DNA from: Xiheibacterium sp038325765
Lineage (GTDB): Bacteria > Myxococcota_A > Polyangia > Nannocystales > Nannocystaceae
Reading direction: 5' to 3'
NCBI GenBank assembly: GCA_038325765.1
Contig: JBBQJI010000029.1
Span: 27,881-91,880, forward strand
DNA length: 64,000 nucleotides
Shown one piece after another: positions 55,259 to 63,389 of this stretch. The stretch's first letter is position 1; every line of letters begins with the position of its first letter. A program made the translations under genes and the position numbers. Below the pieces are notes generated by a model. The model ran no database searches. It saw nothing but the letters and a program-made list of their open reading frames with translations, and was not told the origin of the DNA.

Positions 55259-56355
55259 GGGATCCTCGGAGTCGCGGTGGGCTCGGCGGTAGCGTGCTCC
55301 GCATAGGCGTTGGGTGACATGTACACCGTCATCCGCGGTCCGCCAGCGTCCCACCGCACTGATGCGTAGCTCTGGATCGGAGTGCTCGGTGGGTGCGTGG
55401 CCGCCGGGCCCAGTGCAGCGAGAACTCCCTCGTAGCTGGCGGTGGGCAGTCCCTTTCCCGTCATGAAGGCCACGATCCGTGACCGGGACTCAGCATCGTC
55501 GGCGACGTAGCCGGCGATCGGCGCGTGCAGCGTGGGCTTGGGTGGCTGACTCGGATCGGCCCACGCCAGGCAGGTGATCACCGGCTTGCCGTCGAAGCGT
55601 TCAGCCGGACCGAGCATCGCGCGGCAGAAGTCGGTCGCTGCACCAGGGGTGTACTCCCGCGTCTGCGCGAAGTAGGACTCGAGCTCGGCGCAGCTCAGCC
55701 GGTGGTGGCGGACATAGACCTTCACCCGCGCCGTCGGTCCGTCGTCGAGATCGAGGGAGAAGTACTTGAACTCGTCATCGTCGCCGCGGCGTGCACGGCG
55801 GCGCACGTCTGCCCATGCGTGGGCCAACCCGAGCCGCGACAGCGCCTCTTCGATCACGGCGGCGCCCTGGGAAGGATCCCGGATCTGCGGGTTGAGATAG
55901 AGCTTCACCGACGGTGGGCGATCGCGATGGAACTCGAGCGCGTGCCACCGCGCGAAAGGACCGTGCGGATGATCGGCGATGAACAGATCTTCGATCAGGC
56001 GCAGCCGTGCCAGCGGTAGCTTCAGGCGCTTCGCGAGCGTCGCCGTCATCGCGACCGATGCGGCCTGGGTGCTCGCGAGCGTCGGCTCCTCGCCGATCGT
56101 CTCCATCATCACGCGCAACTGGGTGCCTCGACCATCGATGCAGAGCGAGAACTCGAAGGGCGAGTGGTCGTCGCACACGAACGATGGGAAGCGCTGGGTC
56201 GTGACCTCGCGACCGGCCTGCGGACCCAGCAGCAGGTGCATGAAGTCGAAGATCTCGGCTTCGCGCGTCTGGATTCCGAGCACCGCGCACAGCTGAGCGA
56301 GCTGTCCCTTGGCTCCCGCCAGCAGGGTCCGGACGGGGCGGGCGACGCCGTGCAT
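55255..56355 (-). CDS. Aromatic prenyltransferase, ABBA/DMATS type
   Basis: 366 residues. The fold pattern of repeated alpha-beta-beta-alpha units is recognisable from motifs of indole/aromatic prenyltransferases: CDDHSPFEFSL, HALEFHRDRPPSVKLYLNP (Arg and Lys for pyrophosphate), FSLDLDDGPTARVKVYVRHH, KPVITCLAWAD, and QSYASVRW...RMTVYMSPNAY at the end. These enzymes attach dimethylallyl or longer isoprenyl groups to tryptophan, indoles or phenols without needing a DDxxD motif. ATG 56355 was chosen (MHGVARPVRTLLAG). It is translationally coupled to the diiron protein gene downstream. Confidence 0.85.
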   Translation of the reverse strand: MHGVARPVRTLLAGAKGQLAQLCAVLGIQTREAEIFDFMHLLLGPQAGREVTTQRFPSFVCDDHSPFEFSLCIDGRGTQLRVMMETIGEEPTLASTQAASVAMTATLAKRLKLPLARLRLIEDLFIADHPHGPFARWHALEFHRDRPPSVKLYLNPQIRDPSQGAAVIEEALSRLGLAHAWADVRRRARRGDDDEFKYFSLDLDDGPTARVKVYVRHHRLSCAELESYFAQTREYTPGAATDFCRAMLGPAERFDGKPVITCLAWADPSQPPKPTLHAPIAGYVADDAESRSRIVAFMTGKGLPTASYEGVLAALGPAATHPPSTPIQSYASVRWDAGGPRMTVYMSPNAYAEHATAEPTATPRIP

Positions 56356-56437
56356 CACGACGCCCTCCACGCCGCGCCCCGCAGCGCGGCGGGACGGCCA
56401 ACGCAATGCGCCGGGTCACGGCCAGCGCGACGCGCCG

Positions 56438-56977
56438 CTAGAAGGCCGGACGCACCGTCAGGATGCAGGTGACGTCGCTGTCCGGCGGACCGTCGGCGTA
56501 GGTCACGTGGTAGCCCTTGCCACGGTTGAACTTCGGGTGACGGCACGCGCCTTCGACCAGGCCATGCTCGAACGCGCGGGGGTAAGGCGTCTCGCAGCGC
56601 ACCTCCCAGCTGCCATCGGGATGACGCTTGGTGCGGTAGTGCCCGACGTCGCCCTGATGGTTCGCGTAGTAGACCGCGTCCATGTTCGCGAACACGGCGT
56701 CGATGTGCTCGAAAGTCGGCGGGAACTCCGCGTTCTCGAGGATCGCGACCCCCACCCGGTGGATGATGTTCGACCCGATCTCCTGCTGGATCTCCTTCAG
56801 GGTGTCGAGCCAGCGCTGGACTAGGATGAACTTGTCGGGCCGCAGGTCCTCGAGCGCCAGCGCGTGCTTCTCGATCAGGCGCTGACCCAGCGAGGGGCGC
56901 AACTGGAAGGCATCGAGCGTTGCGCGCACATTGGCCGCTCGGACAAGGGCTTCGGGGTCGGGGGAAATGAACTCCAT
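56438..56977 (-). CDS. V4R/HNOB-like protein of unknown function
   Basis: 179 residues, no signal peptide. The N-terminal half is helical ('QRLIEKHALALEDLRPDKFI', 'VQRWLDTLKEIQQEIGSNII'). The C-terminal half has 'RTKRHPDGSWEVRCETPYPR', 'AFEHGLVEGACRHPKFN' and 'DSDVTCILTVRPAF', an arrangement like V4R/haem-NO-binding small-molecule domains where GxxxGxxxxxxxP is conserved. It lies 83 bp upstream of the prenyltransferase on the same strand, likely the first gene of the operon and perhaps a sensor or carrier of a small hydrophobic molecule. An ATG at 56986 would add three residues. Family assignment is tentative. Confidence 0.6.
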   Translation of the reverse strand: MEFISPDPEALVRAANVRATLDAFQLRPSLGQRLIEKHALALEDLRPDKFILVQRWLDTLKEIQQEIGSNIIHRVGVAILENAEFPPTFEHIDAVFANMDAVYYANHQGDVGHYRTKRHPDGSWEVRCETPYPRAFEHGLVEGACRHPKFNRGKGYHVTYADGPPDSDVTCILTVRPAF

Positions 56978-57771
56978 AGCACGCACCTTGCCGTAGGGGG
57001 TCCCCGTAGGCCGTACAGCGGCCCACCGGTCGAAACCCGTTCGACGCCCGAACGATAGGGCGGTTCGCGTACAGCATCAACAGGCATTGATCGGAGTCCG
57101 GCAAATTGGCCGCAGGAGCCCCAACGCGGGCCGACGACGCATGCCTGCCGTCGGGCGTGCCCGGCTCCGCCGCGGGCTCGGTACGGCGGACGCGGCGCGT
57201 TCGTTTTGAAAGTTCCCGTGAGGCGCGCGGGAACGCGCGCCTCGGGCGCGTTCCTGTTGCTTCGCGATCTTTTGGCCACTTAACCGTTGTTTGCATCACA
57301 GAATGCTCAGGGTATGTGGCACTCCGGCATTCGGCAAGCGCCGAAGTTGACTCCGCAGGGATCGATCGCACCGCTGGCGTCACACCGTAGATGCGCGGTT
57401 ATGTGAGTTTTTGAACTGCGGACCCCGCGCATTTCGCATCGAGAACCCGGTCCCCTGGGCTTGCGAAGGCTCGCCCGAACGACCGTTCAGACGACAGAAC
57501 GGCCAATATTCCGTACGTTTGCGGCCGAACGGACATCGCGCATGCAGATACGCGTGAATAGCGCACTTGCGGCTCGGCCGCGATCACCTCCAGACTGTCC
57601 ATTAATCAAGCTTGCATATTTGACCTGAGTCAAAGTGTGAGAGAGCGCGTCCCGCGACGCCGACGAACACGGGGCACATCCCTTCCACCACCCCCGCGCA
57701 GCCGCCCCCTGCGCCCGCACCGCCACCTGGTGGCCTTCGCACCCACACCTGGCCCGATAGGAGTCCGCGCC
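56978..57771. other. Long intergenic regulatory region between divergent genes
   Basis: 794 bp without a convincing gene; possible short frames here lack ribosome sites and have mixed codon use. The stretch 57240-57620 is visibly richer in A/T than its surroundings. Symmetric elements include CGTTCG-N5-CGAACG at 57038-57054, GTTCCCG/CGGGAAC with a 9-nt loop at 57212-57234, GAAC-GACC-GTTC at 57477-57488, and an FNR-like palindrome at 57619-57634. It separates the prenyltransferase operon (minus) from a secreted protein gene (plus). Confidence 0.5.
57619..57634. promoter_or_regulatory. FNR/CRP-family-like palindrome
   Basis: TTTGACCTGAGTCAAA is a perfect inverted repeat (TTTGAC, 4-nt spacer, GTCAAA) that fits the TTGAN-N4-NTCAA shape of FNR-type sites. 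It lies 138 bp upstream of the GTG at 57772 in a comparatively A/T-rich tract. No FNR/CRP gene is in the window. Confidence 0.45.
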
Positions 57772-58788
57772 GTGTCCCTCCCCAAACTCAATCACCTCCT
57801 CGTTGCCTGCCTAGGATTTACGCCGCTCGCCTGCGACCCCTTCGGGATCTGGGAAGACTGGCATGGAGGCGGCGGCGGTCCCGACATCGACGGCGTCACG
57901 ATGATCGACGCCAAGGCCGGTTTTTCGTGCGATTTCGACCTCGCTCCGGGGCTCCCCCCCGAGGTGATCGGGCCCACGATCGAGCGCGATCGCATGTACA
58001 TGTCGGACCAGCCGGGGATGCTCTACGGCAAGCATCTGCCCCTCGCCATCGACCCGATGACGGGGGACTTCAGCAGCGGCGGCCGCTACCTGTTCGAAAC
58101 CAAGAAGCAGGCAGCCGCCTATGCCAAGTGGGTCACCGAGGACTACATCCTCGATGGTGTGCAGTTCCTCGAGCGCGAAGGCGTGCTCGATCCCCACTGC
58201 TTCGAGTGGACGAACATCGGTGCGTTCGAGCTCGGGGACGTCTCGACCGATCACATCGTGATGCGGACCGAGCGCTGGTCGATCCCGAACAACCGCAACT
58301 GGAAGCACTACCTGCAGCAGCGCCTGCCCGATCTCGCCCAAGACGCGGTCGATGCCGGCCTCACCGGGGTGTGGCTGCTCTACAACCGGCACGAGCGACT
58401 GGTCGAGATCGTCTACATCGATGACCGCGTCGCCCCGCCGGCGCCCGGCGAGCTGGACTTCGGCAGCATCTTCGCGCTCGCGTCGGTGCCCACCTTGGGC
58501 GCCGCGTTCGATGACAAGGGCTGGACGCGGGTCCTCGACCGCACCCACTTCGTGCTCTCGATCTGGTTCCAGTTCGAGGCCGGCGACAACGGCGAGGGGT
58601 CGTTGTGGCCGAACTCGCCGCCGCTGCCCGAGCCGTTCTGCGGCGATGGTGTGTGCTCGGTGAGCCGCGGTGAGGCGAATGACACCTGCGCCGTGGACTG
58701 CACGCCGACGTGCGGCGACGCCGAGTGCGACCCGGACGAGGGCACGAACAACTGCCCGGGCGACTGCCGGATCCGTCCGGAGTTCTAG
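57772..58788 (+). CDS. Lipoprotein with C-terminal Cys-rich repeats
   Basis: 338 residues. The GTG start is fixed by AGGAG at 57759-57763 (8 nt spacing) and a signal peptide ending FTPLACDPF with Cys at about 21. The body (residues about 45-280) is unrecognised, with 'GRYLFETKKQAAAYAKWVTE' and 'RTHFVLSIWFQFEAGDNGEG'. The tail carries two repeats of the type CGDGVCSVSRGEANDTCAVDC / CGDAECDPDEGTNNCPGDC (each shown in part), a small calcium- or disulfide-type repeat common on myxobacterial surface proteins. No enzyme motif is visible. Confidence 0.8.
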   Translation: MSLPKLNHLLVACLGFTPLACDPFGIWEDWHGGGGGPDIDGVTMIDAKAGFSCDFDLAPGLPPEVIGPTIERDRMYMSDQPGMLYGKHLPLAIDPMTGDFSSGGRYLFETKKQAAAYAKWVTEDYILDGVQFLEREGVLDPHCFEWTNIGAFELGDVSTDHIVMRTERWSIPNNRNWKHYLQQRLPDLAQDAVDAGLTGVWLLYNRHERLVEIVYIDDRVAPPAPGELDFGSIFALASVPTLGAAFDDKGWTRVLDRTHFVLSIWFQFEAGDNGEGSLWPNSPPLPEPFCGDGVCSVSRGEANDTCAVDCTPTCGDAECDPDEGTNNCPGDCRIRPEF

Positions 58789-58967
58789 CGGGGTTCGGCA
58801 GAGCGCGACGCGTCCTTCCGGCTCGTCGCGCCATCTGTGGCGGGCAACCCGTAGATCTCCCGATTCTCGCCCAGGGAGGTTCTGTACATGCATGGGTCGG
58901 CGAACTCCGGCGCATGAAGGACGGCGATCACCTTGTCGCGTTCGTCGGGTCTCAGTGCGCGTGGAGA

Positions 58968-59519
58968 TTACCGTGGTCCGCGCTTGGCACGAGGCTTCGT
59001 CGCCGGGGCGCGCCGGCGATAGAAGGTCGCTCGCGAGAAACCGACGGACTCGCAGGCGCGTCGAAGCGGCACGGCGCTGGAGAGCGAGGACAGGGCCGTC
59101 ATCAACGAGCCTCCGGTTCCGGGAGGCTGATCCCGAGGAGCTCCGAGACTTTTCTTTTGGAATTCGATGAGGGCTTGGCGGATCTCGAGCTCCTTCTCGG
59201 CGGCGCGGAGCTGCTTCTCGAGCAGGGCGATCTTGCGATCCTTGTCGTCGAGCTTGGGCTTGCGCCCGCGCTTGATGGCGAAGACGCCGACGGTGCCGTG
59301 GGTCTCGAGTTGGCGGCGCCAAGTCGTGAGGTGCGAGCTGTAGATGCCCTCGCGTCGGAGCAGGGCAGCCTGTTCGCCGGGACCACACGCGGCCGCATCT
59401 CGGATGATGCGGAGCTTCTCGGCGGGCGAGAACACCCTACGCTTCTTCGCCGCCACTACCTCACTGGGAGATGCGCTCCCGGATGAGGGCCTGCGTTTCT
59501 GGGACTTCGACATCGGCAT
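58968..59519 (-). mobile_element. Truncated IS3-family element (OrfA fused to start of OrfB)
   Basis: 183 codons. OrfA part: 'RRVFSPAEKLRIIRDAAACG' and 'YSSHLTTWRRQLETHG' (helix-turn-helix), then a Lys/Glu-rich leucine-zipper helix 'RKIALLEKQLRAAEKELEIR'. OrfB part: 'VPLRRACESVGFSRATFYRR', the HTH before the DDE integrase core, which is absent. In the +1 frame the OrfA end reads KVSELLGISLPEPEAR and a stop, the normal OrfA terminus, so an extra base in the A-rich run AAAAGAAAAG has fused OrfA to OrfB. No terminal inverted repeats were found. The 58789-58967 gap shows nothing definite. Confidence 0.75.
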
Positions 59520-59859
59520 TTCGGACTTCGGATTCTCGCCCTGCGCTGCACTAGAATCGAGGGGCTTGGTGTCTCACGAGATGTTGGCACGCAGGGCTTC
59601 GGCTCTGGAAGTGCGCCCCTCGAGTGGTACGGGGCGATTTGCGTGGCTTTGAAGGTGCGCAGGCCGTACGCGCGTCCGGTGATCACGGTGTCGACGTGCG
59701 CACCGTACGAACCCGCGGGCTGAGCAGTCTTCGTTGCACGGTCGCGCCCGAGCGCGGAGACGGTCATGGCGTCGGGCACCACGATCACGGTCGCGGGGCT
59801 CTGGGAGACCGTGGCCGGCGGAGGCAGCAACGGGATCGAGCGCGCGGCGTCGACGGAGA
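59520..59859. other. Non-coding or decayed stretch between IS3 fragment and AAA gene
   Basis: 340 bp with no gene I can support. A minus-strand frame around 59570-59760 gives 'VDTVITGRAYGLRTFKATQ' and 'IAPYHSRGALPEPKP', which faintly recalls a transposase C-terminus, so it may be another insertion-sequence scrap. No promoter or repeat stands out. Confidence 0.3.
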
Positions 59860-61014
59860 TCACCGCAGAGCGTCGAGGTATGCGGCGAGGTCCGCCCAGG
59901 GCACGAACTCGACCTCGATGTCGCCGAACGACCGCCGGTGAGCCTCGGTGGAGCGCAGTGTCACGACTACGTTTCGCCCCCGCGGGTGCTTGCGTCGGAA
60001 CGCCTCCAGGCCCGACGACTCGAACTTGGCCGCGTTGCTCTTGCACTCGATCGCCATCGGGTCGCGTCGACGGCCGAGCTCGAGCACGAAGTCGACCTCG
60101 TGTTTTTGCTTGTCGCGCCAGTAGTGAAGGCGGTTGGTCCCGAACCTCGCGGCGATCTCGCCCAGCACCAGGTGCTCCAGCAGCTCGCCCCGATCCTCGT
60201 CGCGCAGCGCGTCCCAGCCGCGGAAGTAGCACACGAAGCCGGTGTCGAAGGCATAGACCTTGGGCTGGCTCTTGATCTCGGTCGCGGCTCCGCCGTGGTA
60301 GGGGCGAAGGACGCTCGCCAGCAGGGTCGTCTCCAGGATCGACAGCCACTGTTGCACCGTGGGTCGCGAGACCTCGCACGCGACGGCGAACGACTGCGCC
60401 TCGAACAGGCCGCCGCTGCGCATGAAGACCAGTTCGACGAACTTCGTGAACGCCGCCTTCTTGTCGATGACGAACAGCTCGGAGAGGTCCTTCGCCCAAT
60501 ACGAAGCGATCCACTCCTCGTAGCTCTTCTCGTCGAGATCAGACGCGAGGAAGAACGGCGGCAGACCACCTTGCAGCATCCGGCGATCGAGGTCCGCGCT
60601 GTCGAAGTCGTCGAGATCGGCAGAGATCATCGGGACCAGCCACACATCACGCTTGCGTCCGGTGAGGGTGTCCTTGAACTTGCTCCGCGCGGCGAGGGTC
60701 GAGGATCCGGTCGCCACGACTCGCAGGTGAGGGAAGTGATCCGCTGCGACCTTGAGGACCTCGGAGGGATGCGTCAGACGATGAATCTCGTCGAGGACGA
60801 TCGTGCGGTGCTTCGCGCTGCGGAAGAACAGCTCGGGGTCCTCGAGCGAGCGGCGGACGCGGAGCAACTCGCAGTCGTGGTAACTGGCGTCGTCGAGGCC
60901 GCGGACCAGCGTGGTCTTGCCGGAGCGCCGCACGCCGGCGAGCCAGACGATCGAGCGGCTTGCGAACGCCCGCTCGATCTCCTCCGACCAGAACCTCCGT
61001 TCCATCGAAACCAT
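59860..61014 (-). CDS. AAA ATPase with DUF4143 domain
   Basis: 384 residues from ATG 61014 (or 61005). The N-terminal AAA_14 domain has Walker A AGVRRSGKTTLV, Walker B TIVLDEIHRL and sensor 'VVATGSSTLAAR'. The C-terminal DUF4143 part is a PD-(D/E)xK nuclease-like fold: 'VYAFDTGFVCYFRGWDAL', 'LEHLVLGEIAARFG', 'HYWRDKQKHEVDFVLE' and AIECKSNA (the E-V-DF...ECK motif). These proteins are widespread, often scattered as lone mobile genes, and of unknown role. A perfect 13-bp inverted repeat lies across its start. The gene abuts a truncated P-type ATPase, consistent with insertion into it. Confidence 0.88.
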   Translation of the reverse strand: MVSMERRFWSEEIERAFASRSIVWLAGVRRSGKTTLVRGLDDASYHDCELLRVRRSLEDPELFFRSAKHRTIVLDEIHRLTHPSEVLKVAADHFPHLRVVATGSSTLAARSKFKDTLTGRKRDVWLVPMISADLDDFDSADLDRRMLQGGLPPFFLASDLDEKSYEEWIASYWAKDLSELFVIDKKAAFTKFVELVFMRSGGLFEAQSFAVACEVSRPTVQQWLSILETTLLASVLRPYHGGAATEIKSQPKVYAFDTGFVCYFRGWDALRDEDRGELLEHLVLGEIAARFGTNRLHYWRDKQKHEVDFVLELGRRRDPMAIECKSNAAKFESSGLEAFRRKHPRGRNVVVTLRSTEAHRRSFGDIEVEFVPWADLAAYLDALR

Positions 61015-61049
61015 ACTTGCGCATGGTACGACCAAACGCAAGTATGGTT
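61009..61049. repeat. 13-bp perfect inverted repeat at the AAA/DUF4143 gene start
   Basis: AACCATACTTGCG (61009-61021) and CGCAAGTATGGTT (61037-61049) pair exactly around a 15-nt spacer CATGGTACGACCAAA. The left arm covers the start codon region of the AAA gene; the right arm lies 49 bp before the first recognisable P-type ATPase codon. Could be a promoter operator, a transcript hairpin hiding the start codon, or the end of a mobile unit. Confidence 0.8.
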
Positions 61050-61097
61050 CTCATGGACCGGCAAGGCCGCCTGGGCCCGCGCTCATGGCACGGGCGT

Positions 61098-62790
61098 GAA
61101 GCCTTGGATCGCGACCGTGGTGCTGCTCAACGGGACGATCGGGTTCCTCCAGGAGCACCGCGCCGAGCGGTCGATCGCGGCGCTCTCGAAGATCCTCGTC
61201 ACCGAGGCCACCGCGATGCGCGACGGCCGACTGGGGCGCGTCCCGAGCGCCTACCTGGTGCGGGGCGACGTGGTGGCGCTGCAGTCGGGCGACACGGTGC
61301 CCGCCGACGTGCGTCTGTTCGACGTCAAGGATCTCGAGGTCGAAGAGGCCGGCCTCACCGGCGAGTCGGTTCCCGCGCGGAAGGACGCGGGCACGCCCGC
61401 AGCGGATACGGGGCTCGGCGATCGCAACAACATGGCCTTCGCGGAGTCGGCCGTGACGCAGGGGATCGCCCGCGGCGTGGTGGTCGCGACCGGCGACGCC
61501 ACCGAGACCGGTCGCATCGCCGAGCTGATGTCGGCCACCAAGGCCCTCGAGACGCCGTTGACGCTGCGAATCGTCCAGCTGTCGCGGTTGCTCGTCTGGG
61601 TGATCCTCGGGCTCGCTAGCGCCCTGGTCGTCGTCGAGGCGGTGCGGGGCGCGGAGCTCACGGGCACGTTCAACGCCGCGGTCGCGCTTGCGGTGGGGGC
61701 GATTCCGGAGGGGCTGCCGGCGGCGGTCACGATCCTGCTCGCCGTGGGTGTCTCGTCGATGGCGAAGCGCGGCGCCCTCATCCGACGGCTCCCGGCGGTC
61801 GAGACGTTGGGCAGCACCACGGTGATCTGCTCGGACAAGACCGGCACGCTGACCGAGAACCAGATGACGGTGACCACGGTGCACGCGGGCGGGCAGGTGT
61901 TCGAGGTGACGGGCGTGGGCTGGGCGGGCGAAGGCGAGCTGCGCCAGGGCGCGCTCGCCCGCTACCCACGGCTCGACGTCGTGCCCTTCGAGTCGGCGCA
62001 CATGTAGATGGCGACGCTGCATGGTGGACCACACGGCGCAGTGCTTTACGTCAAGGGTTCGTCGGACGCGCTGCTCGAGCGCTGCTCGGAACGTCTCGAG
62101 GCCGACGGCGGCACCGGTCCGTGCGACGCCGCTGCCCTGCACCGCGAGGTCGACGCCATGGCGGCGCGAGGGCTGCGTGTGTTGGTGGTGGCGCGGCGCT
62201 CGTTGCCCCTCGGGACGCGCTGTGTCGACCACGGTGACATCGAGCAGCTTACGTTCCTCGGTCTTGTCGGGATGATCGATCCGCCGCGGGCTGGCGCGAA
62301 GCGGGCGGTGGCGGCCTGTCAGGGAGCGGGCATCAAGGTCAAGATGATCACTGGTGATCACGCCGTGACCGCCGCTGCGATCGCCGACGAGCTGGGGCTA
62401 CGGGGTGCGCGCGTAGAGGATGGGCGGCTGCGATCGGTCACCGGCGAGGAGTTGGCGACGGTCACGGATGTCGATCTGCCCACGCTCGCCGACGACGTCG
62501 CGGTGTTCGCCCGCGTTGCGCCGGAGCAGACCCCGTCGGAGAAGCACGACCCCGCCAAGCCGGTCGCGACGCGCGAAGAGCTCGAGGCCCTGCTCCTCGC
62601 CGGGCTGGCGAGTGGAGAACCGCAGCCGGTGATGGAGGACGACTGGGAACGGCTCCGGCAGCGGGCACTTGCTGGCACCGAGCTCCGCGACAGCGGCTGG
62701 GGGGTCCGCCGCGTCCAAGATCTGACCGCGACCGCCCGCGGAACGCTGCGCACGAGCGCCCCGGTGGAATCGAGCATCAGCAGCGCGTAG
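61098..62790 (+). pseudogene. Cation P-type ATPase, truncated at both ends, with internal stop and foreign tail
   Basis: Recognisable from 'KPWIATVVLLNGTIGFLQEH' through AGLTGESVPARKD, IPEGLPAAVTI, the phosphorylation site CSDKTGTLTENQMT, then TAG at 62005-62007 in 'PFESAHM*MATLH' (normally Tyr), continuing in the same frame with LYVKGSSDALLE and MITGDHAVTAAAIADELGL. Homology ends at VFARVAPEQ; the TGDGVND hinge and C-terminal helices are gone. The frame then runs into 'REELEALLLAGLASGEPQPV', like the C-terminus of a ParD-type antitoxin. The N-terminal helices are also absent, where the AAA gene now lies. Clearly non-functional. Confidence 0.85.
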
Positions 62791-62799
62791 ACTGGCACC

Positions 62800-63033
62800 G
62801 TGACCGCCGAAGCGAAGAAGGTCTTCGAGCAAGCTCTCGCCCTGCCAGAGCAGGATCGAGCCGCGCTCGTCGACGCCCTGAGCGACAGTCTCCACGGCAC
62901 CGACGAGGACCTCAGCGCAGAGTGGAAGGCGGAGATCGCCCGGCGCATCGATGCCCTCGAGCGCGGTGAGTCTCACCTCATCGCGGGCGATGATGTCGAG
63001 GTCCGTCTTCGAGAAGTCCTCGGCCGGATCTGA
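62800..63033 (+). CDS. Addiction module antitoxin (Unstab_antitox/TIGR02574-like)
   Basis: 77 residues from a GTG, with TAGACT 6 nt upstream. 'FEQALALPEQDRAALVDALSDSL' and 'LSAEWKAEIARRIDALERGE' are the pattern of the putative addiction-module component family, whose members neutralise ParE/RelE toxins. The sequence is intact. Its stop overlaps the toxin start (TGATG), normal for such pairs. Because the toxin is broken, this antitoxin may be left without a partner, or act on other toxins. Confidence 0.8.
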   Translation: MTAEAKKVFEQALALPEQDRAALVDALSDSLHGTDEDLSAEWKAEIARRIDALERGESHLIAGDDVEVRLREVLGRI

Positions 63034-63341
63034 TGCGGCTTCCTTTCGAGACCGAAGCGTTCGCCGAGCTCGCGGACGCTGCCGCGTGATACGAGGGTGA
63101 GCGACGTGGCTACGGGGCGCTGTTCGTCTCCGAGGTGCGACAAGCTGTCGAGCGCGCCGCCGATCTCGCTCGTAGCGGCGCCCGCGTTCCCGGAACGCAA
63201 GACGGCCACGACGTCCGACGCTTCGTCGTTCGTCGGTTTCCGTACGTGATCATCACGACGCTCGTGGTGGGACAGCGTGCGGTCGTGGCCGTCGCGCATG
63301 GCCGTCGAGAGCCCGGCTACTGGCGGGACCGCTTGAAGTAG
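63033..63341 (+). pseudogene. ParE/RelE-type toxin with nonsense mutation
   Basis: 103 codons beginning MRLPFETEAFAELADAAA, then TGA at 63087-63089, then YEGERRGYGALFVSEV and on to 'RRFPYVIITTLVVGQRAVVA', 'AHGRREPGYWRDRL'. The last part, with Arg and 'HxxRxPxYWxxR', is the typical RelE/ParE end. Related toxins have Trp before YE, so TGG to TGA explains the stop. No restart with a good ribosome site follows, so the toxin should be inactive. Selenocysteine is unlikely in this family. Confidence 0.8.
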
Positions 63342-63389
63342 GCACACATGACAAGTGGCGAGCCCTTTGTCCGACCTATCCGCTCCGAC

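Noticed and set aside
57487..57795. Short minus-strand ORF in the intergenic region before the 57772 gene.
   Set aside because: Overlaps the well-supported start and SD of the plus-strand gene, has no ribosome site and no recognisable sequence.
58710..59486. 258-codon plus-strand ORF across the IS3 fragment.
   Set aside because: It is antisense to the recognisable OrfA helix-turn-helix and zipper; only the minus frame has family motifs.
63033..63341. TGA in the toxin as a selenocysteine codon.
   Set aside because: RelE/ParE toxins carry Trp at this place and no SECIS-like hairpin follows the TGA; a TGG to TGA mutation is simpler.
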